From NCBI RefSeq assembly GCF_003403315.2, contig NZ_CP048407.1:992001-1056000 (forward strand): 64,000 nucleotides of DNA, given 5' to 3'. Below, piece by piece: positions 57,129 to 64,000 of the stretch. The notes beneath the pieces were generated by a model that ran no database searches, was not told the origin of the DNA, and saw nothing but the letters and a program-made list of their open reading frames with translations. Position 1 is the first letter of the stretch. Each line of letters opens with the position of its first letter. The position numbers and the translations under genes were made by a program. Source of the DNA: Thermaerobacter sp. PB12/4term. GTDB taxonomy: Bacteria > Bacillota > Sulfobacillia > Thermaerobacterales > Thermaerobacteraceae.

Positions 57129-57988
57129 AGCGCTATCGGGTGACGGTCAACGGCTGGGTCTTTGACGTCTGGGTCGAACCGGTGGAGGCGGGCACGGCAG
57201 GCCCCGGCGGTACGGCGGGCGCCGCCGGGCCGGCGGCGTTTCCCGGCGCCGGTTGGGCCGGGGCGTGGAGCGGGCCGGCGGGACCGGGCTGGCCGGCCGC
57301 CGGGCCCGGTGCCGGCCTCTGGCCGGCGGCCGCCATGGGCTGGCCCTGGGCGGCGGGCGGGGTGCTGGGGGCCGGTGGCCCCTTCGGCCCCCTGGGCCCG
57401 GCCGGTGGTGGCCCGGGCGGGACCCATCCTGGGGCCTGGGCAGGCTTCGGCCCGGCGTTGCCGGGCACCGCCGGGGCGGTGCCCGGCAACGCGGCGGCGG
57501 GCCTTGCGGCGGCGCCGGGGCTTTCCCCAGGGGCGCCGCCCGGGGTTGCCGGCGAGGCTACGGCGGCGGGGACGGCGCCGCCGCCGGGCCCGGCTGCGGG
57601 CGCGGCGCCCGCCGGCGCCGCGCCCGCGGGGGAGGCTGCCGCGGCCGCTGCCGGGGCCGCCGCCCCGGCAGCGGCCGCGCAGGGCCGGGGCGGCACCGCC
57701 CCCCGGGGGGGCGGTGCCGCCCCGGAGGCCGCAGCACCTGCGGGCCCCAACGGCACCGCCGGCAAGGGGACGCCGGTGACGGCGCCGCTGCCGGGGGTGC
57801 TCCTGGACGTGCGGGTTCGTCCCGGGGACCGGGTGGAAGCAGGCCAGGTGGTGGCCATCCTGGAGGCCATGAAGATGGAAAACGAGCTGGCCGCTCCCTG
57901 TGCCGGCCGGGTGACCGCGGTGCCCCACACCCGGGGCCAGACGCTCAACCAGGGCGACGCCGTGGCCTGGATCGATCCCGAGGGGTAA
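57125..57988 (+). CDS. biotin carboxyl carrier protein with a long Gly/Ala/Pro linker
   Basis: A 287-residue protein. The biotinyl domain is the last 75 residues: VTAPLPGVLLDVRVRPGD, then ILEAMKMENELAAP with the biotinylated lysine at Lys250. The N-terminal 16 residues (KRYRVTVNGWVFDVWV) are also typical of these carriers. The 190 residues between are Gly/Ala/Pro-rich, far longer than the usual linker. It carries carboxyl groups between the carboxyltransferase and a biotin carboxylase or decarboxylase encoded elsewhere. Confidence 0.92.
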   Translation: MKRYRVTVNGWVFDVWVEPVEAGTAGPGGTAGAAGPAAFPGAGWAGAWSGPAGPGWPAAGPGAGLWPAAAMGWPWAAGGVLGAGGPFGPLGPAGGGPGGTHPGAWAGFGPALPGTAGAVPGNAAAGLAAAPGLSPGAPPGVAGEATAAGTAPPPGPAAGAAPAGAAPAGEAAAAAAGAAAPAAAAQGRGGTAPRGGGAAPEAAAPAGPNGTAGKGTPVTAPLPGVLLDVRVRPGDRVEAGQVVAILEAMKMENELAAPCAGRVTAVPHTRGQTLNQGDAVAWIDPEG

Positions 57989-57994
57989 GACGCC

Positions 57995-58708
57995 ATGGCC
58001 AGTGCTCCCCAGGCGGGGCCACGGGAACGGGTGCCCAGCGCTGGGGCCGGCCCGCCGGGCCCCGGGACTGCTTCCACCCCCCGCGACGGCGGCAAGGAGG
58101 CCTGGCGGCGGCGGCTCCGGGAGGCGTGGCGGGCCTGGTCCCGCACGGAGCGCGGTCCCGTGTCGGCGGCCATCTGCGCCCGGCTGCAGGCCCTCTTGCT
58201 GGGACAGGAGCCCTGGCCCGCGGCCGGTGCCGGCAGCGCCCTGCGGCGGCCGGCCCTCGCCGCTCTCATGCTGTACGCGCCCCTGGCGACGGAGGTCGAT
58301 GTAACGCCCCTCCTGACGTGGGCGCGCCGCCAGGGGCTGGCGGTACTCCTGCCGCGGGTCGACCCCGCCCGCCAGGTCATGGAGGCGCGGCAGGTGAGCA
58401 GCTGGGACGACACCGAGGAGGGGCCGTGGGGACTCCGCCAGCCCCGGGCCCGCTGCCCTGCTCAGCCGGTGGACGGGAGCACCCTGATCGTGGTGCCGGG
58501 CCTGGGCTTCGACCGCCAGGGCTGGCGCCTGGGCCGCGGCGGCGGGTTCTATGACCGGTTCCTCGACCGCCACCCGGCCGCCTGGCGCGCAGGCGTGGTG
58601 CCCTCGGCGATGCTGCTGGCCTCGGTGCCACGGGACGAGCACGACCGGCGCATGGACCTGGTGGTCAGCGAGGCCGGCGTGCTGGGGCCGTGGTGGGGCA
58701 TCCGCTGA
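57995..58708 (+). CDS. 5-formyltetrahydrofolate cyclo-ligase
   Basis: A 237-residue enzyme that turns 5-formyl-THF into 5,10-methenyl-THF with ATP. The C-terminal signature GLGFDRQGWRLGRGGGFYDRFLD is intact (shown by RLGRGGGFYDRFL). The start has a 30-residue Gly/Pro-rich leader before the basic GKEAWRRRLREAWRAWSRTER helix. Its gene starts 6 bases after the biotin carrier stop, so it is probably in the same operon, though not functionally related in a clear way. Confidence 0.9.
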   Translation: MASAPQAGPRERVPSAGAGPPGPGTASTPRDGGKEAWRRRLREAWRAWSRTERGPVSAAICARLQALLLGQEPWPAAGAGSALRRPALAALMLYAPLATEVDVTPLLTWARRQGLAVLLPRVDPARQVMEARQVSSWDDTEEGPWGLRQPRARCPAQPVDGSTLIVVPGLGFDRQGWRLGRGGGFYDRFLDRHPAAWRAGVVPSAMLLASVPRDEHDRRMDLVVSEAGVLGPWWGIR

Positions 58709-58924
58709 AGGAGCCGGCTCGAGCAGGCGGGGGCGCGTTCGGGTGGCGGGCCTGCCGGTGGCCGCCCGCCGCCTGTGGCCACCCGCCCGCGAAGGGTCCC
58801 GCCGCCCGCCGTTCCCGGCGGCGGCCTGGCCGGGCCGCTGGACGGGCGGGCGGCTTGGTGCGTCCGGGCGGCACCGGGCGGAGACGCTGCCGGCAGGTGG
58901 GGTTCCCGGCCCGGAGCCGGACGG

Positions 58925-58953
58925 TTGACGCTCCCGGCGGCCGCCTGTAGAAT
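58925..58953 (+). promoter_or_regulatory. sigma-A promoter for tRNA-Ala
   Basis: TTGACG, a 17-base spacer, then TAGAAT, 13 bases ahead of the tRNA. Confidence 0.8.
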
Positions 58954-58966
58954 GGGGTTTGTCGGC

Positions 58967-59042
58967 GGGGCGGTAGCTCAGTTGGGAGAGCGCTGCGTTC
59001 GCATCGCAGAGGTCGTGGGTTCGAGTCCCATCCGCTCCACCA
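58967..59042 (+). tRNA. tRNA-Ala (anticodon CGC)
   Basis: Acceptor GGGGCGG pairs with CCGCTCC (one G-U). The anticodon stem CTGCG/CGCAG encloses TTCGCAT (anticodon CGC, reads GCG), and the T arm is GTGGG TTCGAGT CCCAT. CCA is encoded (59040-59042), unlike the other five tRNAs here. Confidence 0.97.
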
Positions 59043-59067
59043 CCGCCCGTCCACGCGCCGCATCCTG

Positions 59068-59102
59068 ACGCGCCGCAGGAATGCGGCGCGTTTCGCTTTT
59101 CT
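59068..59102 (+). terminator. intrinsic terminator after tRNA-Ala
   Basis: Perfect 10-bp stem ACGCGCCGCA/TGCGGCGCGT with a four-base loop, then TTCGCTTTTC. Confidence 0.9.
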
Positions 59103-59123
59103 TCGACAAGATGGCGGTCCCGC

Positions 59124-59156
59124 AAAAAGCGCCGGTGTGTCCCACCGGCGCCTTTC
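59124..59156. terminator. second hairpin, possibly bidirectional terminator
   Basis: A stem AGGCGCCGGTG-type palindrome (GCGCCGGTG/CACCGGCGC) has five A on the left and TTT on the right, so it can end transcription from either side. Confidence 0.6.
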
Positions 59157-59281
59157 GCCATGTTGCGGCGCGCCTGCCGAAGACGGGCGGTTGTTGCGGC
59201 GCGCGCCCGTCGCCACCCGTCAAAAAATTGGGACCACCGGGGGGCAGGAGTTGTCCCGGGTGCCCCGAATACACGGGATCA

Positions 59282-59317
59282 GTGGTTCAAAGTGGAGTAA
59301 AGTGGGGGACAGTGGAG
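59282..59317 (+). promoter_or_regulatory. MraZ-type operator: four GTGG boxes at 10-bp steps
   Basis: GTGG occurs at 59282, 59292, 59302 and 59312, exactly one helical turn apart. Two copies read AAAGTGG. Known MraZ sites are direct repeats of this kind upstream of mraZ. It lies 85 bases ahead of the mraZ start, so MraZ probably controls this cluster itself. Confidence 0.85.
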
Positions 59318-59400
59318 GCCCGGCCCGGCAGGCGGGGCCCCCGGTGGAGAGAGCGCCGGCACCGGCGGCGGGGGAACGGCGGGAAGCGAGGCGCGCGGGC

Positions 59401-59832
59401 ATGCTCATCGGCGAGTACCGCCACACGGTGGACGACAAGGGGCGCCTGTTCGTCCCCGCCCGGTTGCGGGACGAGCTGGGCGAGCCCCTGGTCATGACCC
59501 GCGGCCTCGACCAGTGCCTGTTCGTCTTTCCCCCCGCGGAGTGGCGGAACCTGGAGGCCAAGCTGCGGGCTTTGCCCCTTGCCCAGTCCAGCGCCCGCGC
59601 CTTCGTCCGGATGCTGCTCTCGGGGGCCTGCGAGTGCGTGCCGGACAAGCAGGGCCGCATCCTCTTGCCCCAGACGTTGCGCGAGTACGCCGGCATCGAC
59701 CGGGAGGCGGTGCTGATCGGCGTGGGCAACCGGATGGAGATCTGGTCCGCGGAGCGCTGGACACGCTACGTGGAAGAGGCGTCGGAGGCCTACTCCCGGA
59801 TCGCCGAGCAGATCGTCGACCTGGGGATCTGA
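59401..59832 (+). CDS. mraZ: transcriptional regulator MraZ
   Basis: A 143-residue protein of two AbrB-like halves. Each half has the DxxGR motif: TVDDKGRLFVPARLR and VPDKQGRILLPQTLR. MraZ forms rings that bind GTGG repeats and controls the division and cell wall cluster. The protein starts at ATG 59401 with a weak GGGAAGCGAGG site. The operator described upstream fits self-control. It opens the mraZ-rsmH-ftsL-spoVD order found in spore formers. Confidence 0.97.
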   Translation: MLIGEYRHTVDDKGRLFVPARLRDELGEPLVMTRGLDQCLFVFPPAEWRNLEAKLRALPLAQSSARAFVRMLLSGACECVPDKQGRILLPQTLREYAGIDREAVLIGVGNRMEIWSAERWTRYVEEASEAYSRIAEQIVDLGI

Positions 59833-59867
59833 CAGGGGTCCCAAAGGGCCAGCGGGGAGTCACCACG

Positions 59868-61019
59868 ATGGCCAGCGCGCGGCACGACAACCAACGAGGC
59901 GCCCTAACCGAACCTGGCGTGCCAGTCCCCCTGGCCGGACCGGGGGCCGGTGACGGCACCCCTGCGCAAGCTTCCGGGACCGCTGCCGGGACGCCTGCCG
60001 GGGCCCCTGGGGCTGCTTCCGGGGCCACGGGGACCCCTCCTGGGGCCGCCGGGACCCCGCGCCACATCCCCGTCCTGCTGGCGGAGGTCCTGGCCTACCT
60101 GCAACCGGAGCGGGGAGGCCGGTTCGTCGACGGGACGGTAGGGGCGGGCGGGCACGCCGCCGCCATCCTGGAGGCGGCGGGGGAGGCCGGGCGGTTGCTG
60201 GGCATCGACCGCGACCCGCAGGCGCTGGCCCTGGCCTCGGCGCGGCTGGCACCCTTCGGGGACCGGGTGCGCCTAGTCCACGGCGACTTTCGCGACCTGG
60301 GCCGCCACCTGGCCGCCGCGGGCTGGAAGGCCGTGGACGGCATCCTGCTGGACCTGGGGGTTTCCTCGATGCAACTGGACGATCCGGCCCGCGGGTTCAG
60401 CTACCAGGTGGACGCGCCCCTGGACATGCGCATGGATCCGAGCCAGCCGGTGACGGCCGCGGACCTGGTGAACACCGCCAGCCGTGACCAGCTGGCCCGG
60501 TGGATCGCCGAGTACGGGGAAGAGCGCTGGGCCGGCCGCATCGCCGACTTCATCGTGGCGGCGCGCCAGCGCCGGCCCATCACCACCACGCTGCAGCTGG
60601 TGGAGGTCATCAAGGACGCCGTTCCGGCCCGGGCCCGGCGCCGGGGCGGGCACCCTGCCCGGAGGACCTTCCAGGCCCTGCGCATCGCCGTGAACAACGA
60701 GCTGCAGGGCCTGGAGGCCTTCCTTCAGGAGGCGGCGGGTTACCTGCGTCCCGGAGGACGGCTGGTAGTCATCAGCTTTCATTCGCTGGAAGACCGGGCG
60801 GTGAAACGGGCCTTCCGCGCCCTGGCCGCCCGGAAGGCGGCGGGCGAGGAGGGGGCCGCCTTCCAGATCCTCACCCGCCGGCCCGTGAGCCCGAGGGACG
60901 AGGAGGAGCGCCGGAACCCGCGCGCCCGCAGCGCGAAGCTTCGGGCCCTGGAGCGCAGCACAGGCGGTCCGGAACCCCTGGAAACGGCTCCGGACATAGA
61001 CGGAAGCGGGGGCGAATAG
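59868..61019 (+). CDS. rsmH: 16S rRNA (cytosine-1402-N4)-methyltransferase
   Basis: A 383-residue RsmH. The methyltransferase core starts near residue 63 with HIPVLLAEVL, then GRFVDGTVGAGGHA, IDRDPQAL, LLDLGVSSMQLDDPARGFSY, and the C-terminal VISFHSLEDRAVKRAF and NPRARSAKLR. It methylates C1402 in the ribosomal P site. The first 62 residues are Gly/Ala/Pro-rich, absent from most RsmH. ATG 59868 has GGGGAGT 7 bases upstream. It lies 35 bases after mraZ. Confidence 0.96.
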   Translation: MASARHDNQRGALTEPGVPVPLAGPGAGDGTPAQASGTAAGTPAGAPGAASGATGTPPGAAGTPRHIPVLLAEVLAYLQPERGGRFVDGTVGAGGHAAAILEAAGEAGRLLGIDRDPQALALASARLAPFGDRVRLVHGDFRDLGRHLAAAGWKAVDGILLDLGVSSMQLDDPARGFSYQVDAPLDMRMDPSQPVTAADLVNTASRDQLARWIAEYGEERWAGRIADFIVAARQRRPITTTLQLVEVIKDAVPARARRRGGHPARRTFQALRIAVNNELQGLEAFLQEAAGYLRPGGRLVVISFHSLEDRAVKRAFRALAARKAAGEEGAAFQILTRRPVSPRDEEERRNPRARSAKLRALERSTGGPEPLETAPDIDGSGGE

Positions 61020-61023
61020 CACT

Positions 61024-61746
61024 ATGGTACGAGCCGGAAACACCGCTGTGGCACCGCGCTGGCCCGCGGATTCCACCGCACCCTGGCTGGACCCGGATGG
61101 GGGACGCCCCGGGGAGCTCCCGCGCCCGTCCCGGCGCTACCGGGTGCGCCGCAGGCTGCGCCTGCGGCCCGAGGCGCGGCTGGTGGCCGCGGTGGGCACG
61201 CTGTTCCTCCTGGCCGTGCTGGTCGTCAGCCGGTATGCGGTCCTGTACGAGATGAACCGGGCCATTCTGCAGCGCCAGCAGGAGCTGGCCACACTCCAGC
61301 GGGCCACCGAGCGGCTGGAGATCGAGGTGGCGGGGCTGGATTCCCTGGAGCGGCTGGAGAGCGCCGCCCGTCAACGGGGTTATGAAGAACCCGCCTCGGT
61401 GCGGGCGGTGCGGGTGCCGGCCCCCGCCGTCCAGGCGGCGGACCCGGGGGCTCCGGCCAGGTCCCCGGCGGCGAGGGCCGGGGCCCCCGGCCGGCCCGTA
61501 CGGGAGGCGGTGATCGCGCTGGCGCCCGCTGAGGCCCCCGGCCCGTCCCCGGCCCGGCCCGCCGCCGGGTCCGGGGAGACCGCGGCCGCGGAGGCGGCTG
61601 CTGCGGGCGGTACGGCCGGGTCGCCCGGCGCGATGGAGGCCCAGGGCGCAGGGACCGGCCCGGCACCGGACAACCAGGGGACAACGGAAGGCCCGGCAGC
61701 GGCCGGCTGGCTGCTCGGACTCTGGCGGCACTGGCTGGGCGGATGA
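61024..61746 (+). CDS. ftsL: cell division protein FtsL-like
   Basis: A 240-residue protein. A basic cytosolic part is followed by one membrane helix (about 51-73) and a short coiled coil (EMNRAILQRQQELATLQRATERLEIE, in part) ending LESAARQRGYEEP. This is the FtsL layout, and the place between rsmH and spoVD confirms it. The remaining 110 residues are Ala/Pro/Gly-rich with no homology. The role is to bridge FtsB/DivIC and the septal synthase. ATG 61024 begins just 4 bases after the rsmH stop. Confidence 0.85.
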   Translation: MVRAGNTAVAPRWPADSTAPWLDPDGGRPGELPRPSRRYRVRRRLRLRPEARLVAAVGTLFLLAVLVVSRYAVLYEMNRAILQRQQELATLQRATERLEIEVAGLDSLERLESAARQRGYEEPASVRAVRVPAPAVQAADPGAPARSPAARAGAPGRPVREAVIALAPAEAPGPSPARPAAGSGETAAAEAAAAGGTAGSPGAMEAQGAGTGPAPDNQGTTEGPAAAGWLLGLWRHWLGG

Positions 61747-62078
61747 AGGCCCTGGCCTGGCCAATCAAGGGCCTGCCGGCGCCGGGCGGCCGCCACGGCC
61801 GGCGGGCAGGCCCGCGACTCCCCCCCCGCGATGGCCGGGGAAGCCCCGGGTCGCCCGGCGGCCCGGGATGGCACCCGCGGAGTACCGGCTAAAAGGTCAA
61901 TCGCGGGTGGTACCGGAACGGCCGGGTGGTACCGGAACGGCGGCGGCCGCGTGGGACGGCGGGAGATCCCGGACCCGGCGGCTCCCGGGCCGCCGGCGGG
62001 CCCGGGGCCGGCTCCTTCCGGCCGGCTTGAAGGGGTCCGGGGAACGACGGCTTGGTACGAAGCAGGAGGCGGTTCGGG
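61747..62078. other. intergenic region between ftsL and spoVD
   Basis: 332 bases, longer than usual in this cluster. It holds the tandem T-box-like 18-mer (61905-61942) and no clear promoter pair. A sporulation promoter for spoVD may lie here but none could be set. Confidence 0.4.
61905..61942 (+). repeat. tandem 18-19-nt repeat containing GGGTGGTACCGGAACGG
   Basis: Two copies back to back (61905-61923 and 61924-61942), 18 of 19 bases the same. The unit resembles the T-box core (GGTGGTACCG), but the GCG end is changed to GAACGG. No terminator or synthetase gene follows. Confidence 0.8.
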
Positions 62079-64000
62079 ATGGGCCGGACGGCGCCAGGCT
62101 TTCCGGCCGTTCGTATGCCCGGGATGGGGCTGCGGCGGCGGATCCTGCTGGTCTTTCTCGTGTTCACCCTGGCGCTGGCCGTACTGGCCGGCCGGCTGGT
62201 GACCATCCAGGTGGTCCGGGGCGAGGCGTTGCGACAAAAGGCGCTGGACATGCGGCTCTGGCAGGTGCCCGTGCAGGCCCGCCGGGGCGACATCGTCGAC
62301 CGCAACGGGCGGCCGCTGGCCACCAGCACCGACGTGGACACCGTCTACGTGGCGCCGGCCGAGCTGCAGGAAGCGGCCCGCAAGGGCCAGGTCGACATCG
62401 AGCAGGCCGCCCGGGACCTGGCCCGCGTGCTCCACATGGACCCCCAGGAAGTCTACGAGAGGCTGACAGTGCCCCACGCCTTCTGGTACGTCAAGCGGCG
62501 GGTTACCGACGCCGAATCCAGGGCCGTGCGCCAGCTCGACATCCCCGGCGTACACATCACCCAGGAGGCGCGCCGGTTCTACCCCAGGGGCGGGCTCGCC
62601 GCCCACGTCCTGGGCTTTGCCGGCGTCGACAACCAGGGCCTGGAGGGCATCGAGGCCTACTACGACGAGAAGCTGTCGGGCAAGGACGGCTACATCGCCA
62701 CCGAGTACGACGCCCTGGGCCGGCCCATCCGGCTGCCCACGGTCCAGGCCCGCTACGTGCGGCCGGTGCCCGGCCTGACCCTGCGCCTGACCATCGACGA
62801 GACCATCCAGTACATCGCCGAGCGGGAGCTGGAGCGGGCGGTGATCCAGCACGGGGCCAAGGGCGGGGTCATCGTGGTGATGGACCCGCGCACGGGCGGG
62901 ATCCTGGCCCTGGCCTCCCGGCCCACCTACGACCCCAACCGGTTTGGCGACTTCCCCCGCCAGAACTGGCGGATCAAGCCGGTGGCCGATGCCTTCCCGC
63001 CGGGGTCGATCTTCAAGATCATCACCGGTTCGGCGGCGGTGGACGCGGGCAGGGTCACCCCCGACACCATCGTGGACGATCCCGGCTTCCTCACCGTGGG
63101 CGGCGAGACGATCTCCAACTGGAACCAGGCGGGCCTGGGGTCCGTGCCCTTTCGCGAGGGGTTCGCCCACTCGTCCAACGTGGTGTTCGGCAAGATGGCC
63201 CTGGCCCTGGGCAAGCCGCTCTTCTACCAGTACCTGGACCGGTTCCACATCGGCCAGCTGACGGGGATCGACCTGCCCGGCGAGGCGACGGGCATCGTGC
63301 CGCCCATGGACCAGGCGACGCCCCTGGACCTGGCCATCATGGGCTTCGGCCAGACCCTGACCACCACCCCCATCCAGATGGCGGCGGCGGTGGCCGCGGT
63401 GGCCAACGACGGGATGTGGCAGACGCCCCACCTGGCCCAGGCGTGGCTGGATCCCGAGGGGCAGGTGGTGGAGGAGGTCGAGCCCGCCGAGCGGCGCCAG
63501 GTGATCAAACCCGAGACGGCCCGTACCATCCGCGAGCTGATGCGCGGGGTGGTGGAACAGGGCACCGGCAGCCGGGCCCGGATTCCCGGCTACGACGTGG
63601 GCGGCAAGACGGGCACGGCCAACAAGGTGGAAGAGGGCCGGGTGGTGCAGAAGTACATCGGCTCCTTCGCGGGCCTGGTGCCTGTGGAGGAACCGCGCCT
63701 GGCCATCGTGGTGTCCATCGACGAGCCGTCGGGCATCTACTACGGCGGCTACGTGGCGGCGCCGGTCTTCCAGGCGGTGGCCCGGGACGTGCTGCGCTAT
63801 CTGGGCGTGCCCCCCACCCGGGAGGAACGGACCGACCCCAAGCGCCTGCGGCAGGTGCCCAACCTGATGAACCTGACCCGCCAGGAAGCCCGCCAGCGGG
63901 CCCAGGCGGCCGGTTTCGAGGTGACCTTCGAGGGCGGCGGCCCGCGGGTGGTGGGCCAGTTCCCCGCCGCCGGCGCGCAATTGGAACAGGGCAGCACGAT
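62079..64000 (+). CDS. spoVD: SpoVD-like penicillin-binding transpeptidase with PASTA domain, 3' end outside window
   Basis: The first 640 codons of a class B PBP. One membrane helix (about 21-43), a dimerisation/pedestal domain, then the transpeptidase: Ser310 in PPGSIFK, Ser365-Ser366-Asn367 in AHSSNV, and Lys510-Thr-Gly in GGKTGTANK. A PASTA domain begins near residue 590 (VPNLMNLTRQEARQRAQAAGF). SpoVD makes spore cortex; the PASTA domain and location separate it from vegetative PBP2b types less clearly, so FtsI-like is possible. ATG 62079 has AGGAGG 9 bases upstream; ATG 62115 and 62124 are alternatives. Confidence 0.9.
   Translation, partial: MGRTAPGFPAVRMPGMGLRRRILLVFLVFTLALAVLAGRLVTIQVVRGEALRQKALDMRLWQVPVQARRGDIVDRNGRPLATSTDVDTVYVAPAELQEAARKGQVDIEQAARDLARVLHMDPQEVYERLTVPHAFWYVKRRVTDAESRAVRQLDIPGVHITQEARRFYPRGGLAAHVLGFAGVDNQGLEGIEAYYDEKLSGKDGYIATEYDALGRPIRLPTVQARYVRPVPGLTLRLTIDETIQYIAERELERAVIQHGAKGGVIVVMDPRTGGILALASRPTYDPNRFGDFPRQNWRIKPVADAFPPGSIFKIITGSAAVDAGRVTPDTIVDDPGFLTVGGETISNWNQAGLGSVPFREGFAHSSNVVFGKMALALGKPLFYQYLDRFHIGQLTGIDLPGEATGIVPPMDQATPLDLAIMGFGQTLTTTPIQMAAAVAAVANDGMWQTPHLAQAWLDPEGQVVEEVEPAERRQVIKPETARTIRELMRGVVEQGTGSRARIPGYDVGGKTGTANKVEEGRVVQKYIGSFAGLVPVEEPRLAIVVSIDEPSGIYYGGYVAAPVFQAVARDVLRYLGVPPTREERTDPKRLRQVPNLMNLTRQEARQRAQAAGFEVTFEGGGPRVVGQFPAAGAQLEQGST

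Noticed and set aside
61905-61942. Possible T-box riboswitch before spoVD
   Set aside because: Only the core is present, twice, and with a changed end. No stem I, terminator or amino-acid gene follows.
61380-63980. Open frame of 866 codons on the minus strand
   Set aside because: Antisense to ftsL and spoVD, both of which are supported by motifs and context.

Overview
The window is chromosomal DNA of about 70 percent or more GC (estimated by eye) from a spore-forming Gram-positive bacterium. Gene content and order are those of Bacillota: spore genes (SASP, YtxC, YunB, BofC, SpoVD), T-box leaders ahead of thrS and pheST, infC-rpmI-rplT with an attenuated leader, ruvCAB-queA-tgt-yajC, and the start of the division and cell wall cluster (mraZ-rsmH-ftsL-spoVD). 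Such high GC in this lineage points to Thermaerobacter or a close relative. That is an inference from composition and synteny, not from a database match.

Layout. 1-2117: an alpha/beta SASP running off the left edge, an Nfu-type iron-sulfur scaffold, a membrane protein and a PPC-domain protein. 2150-6330: five single tRNA genes (Val-TAC, Phe-GAA, Gly-GCC, Cys-GCA, Val-GAC), each with a sigma-A-like promoter, mixed with a DUF1540 protein and an M3 oligoendopeptidase on the minus strand. 6379-13782: an HtrA-like protease, YwhD, YtxC, a DUF445 protein, then a threonine T-box and thrS. 13934-17765: an oligopeptide ABC lipoprotein and two permeases without ATPases. 17824-19714: the infC-rpmI-rplT operon, with infC best read from an AUC start codon. 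19759-22956: a Ktr/Trk potassium uptake pair and a SpoU/TrmH rRNA methylase. 23020-28123: a zinc-ribbon protein, YqzL, a phenylalanine T-box and pheS-pheT. 28383-34692: zapA, a PolX homologue whose polymerase active site looks lost, paiB and mutS2. 34888-41696: a class A PBP (minus strand), tyrS, yunB and cysK. 41942-52702: yebC, bofC, ruvC-ruvA-ruvB, a DUF2905 protein, a SigI/RsgI pair, queA, tgt and yajC. 52998-58708: glutamate dehydrogenase, a biotin-dependent carboxyltransferase module (carboxyltransferase, OadG-like small protein, biotin carrier) and 5-formyl-THF cyclo-ligase. 58967-64000: tRNA-Ala, an operator-like array of four GTGG boxes, mraZ, rsmH, ftsL and a PASTA-bearing spoVD cut by the right edge.

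How it works together. Most of the window is housekeeping: translation (four aminoacyl-tRNA synthetase genes counting pheS and pheT separately under T-boxes, plus tyrS; IF3, L35, L20; queuosine synthesis), DNA repair and recombination (RuvABC, MutS2, PolX), envelope and division (PBP1A, MraZ to SpoVD), and sporulation. I see no phage, insertion sequence, CRISPR array, rRNA operon or defence island, and I cannot support a wholly new system. The most notable points are the AUC start of infC, the PolX homologue lacking its catalytic aspartates, the 10-bp-phased MraZ-type array, an RsgI with Asp-Pro where family members often have Asn-Pro, a SASP with a long proline-rich tail, and many otherwise conserved proteins carrying long Gly/Ala/Pro-rich insertions or tails.
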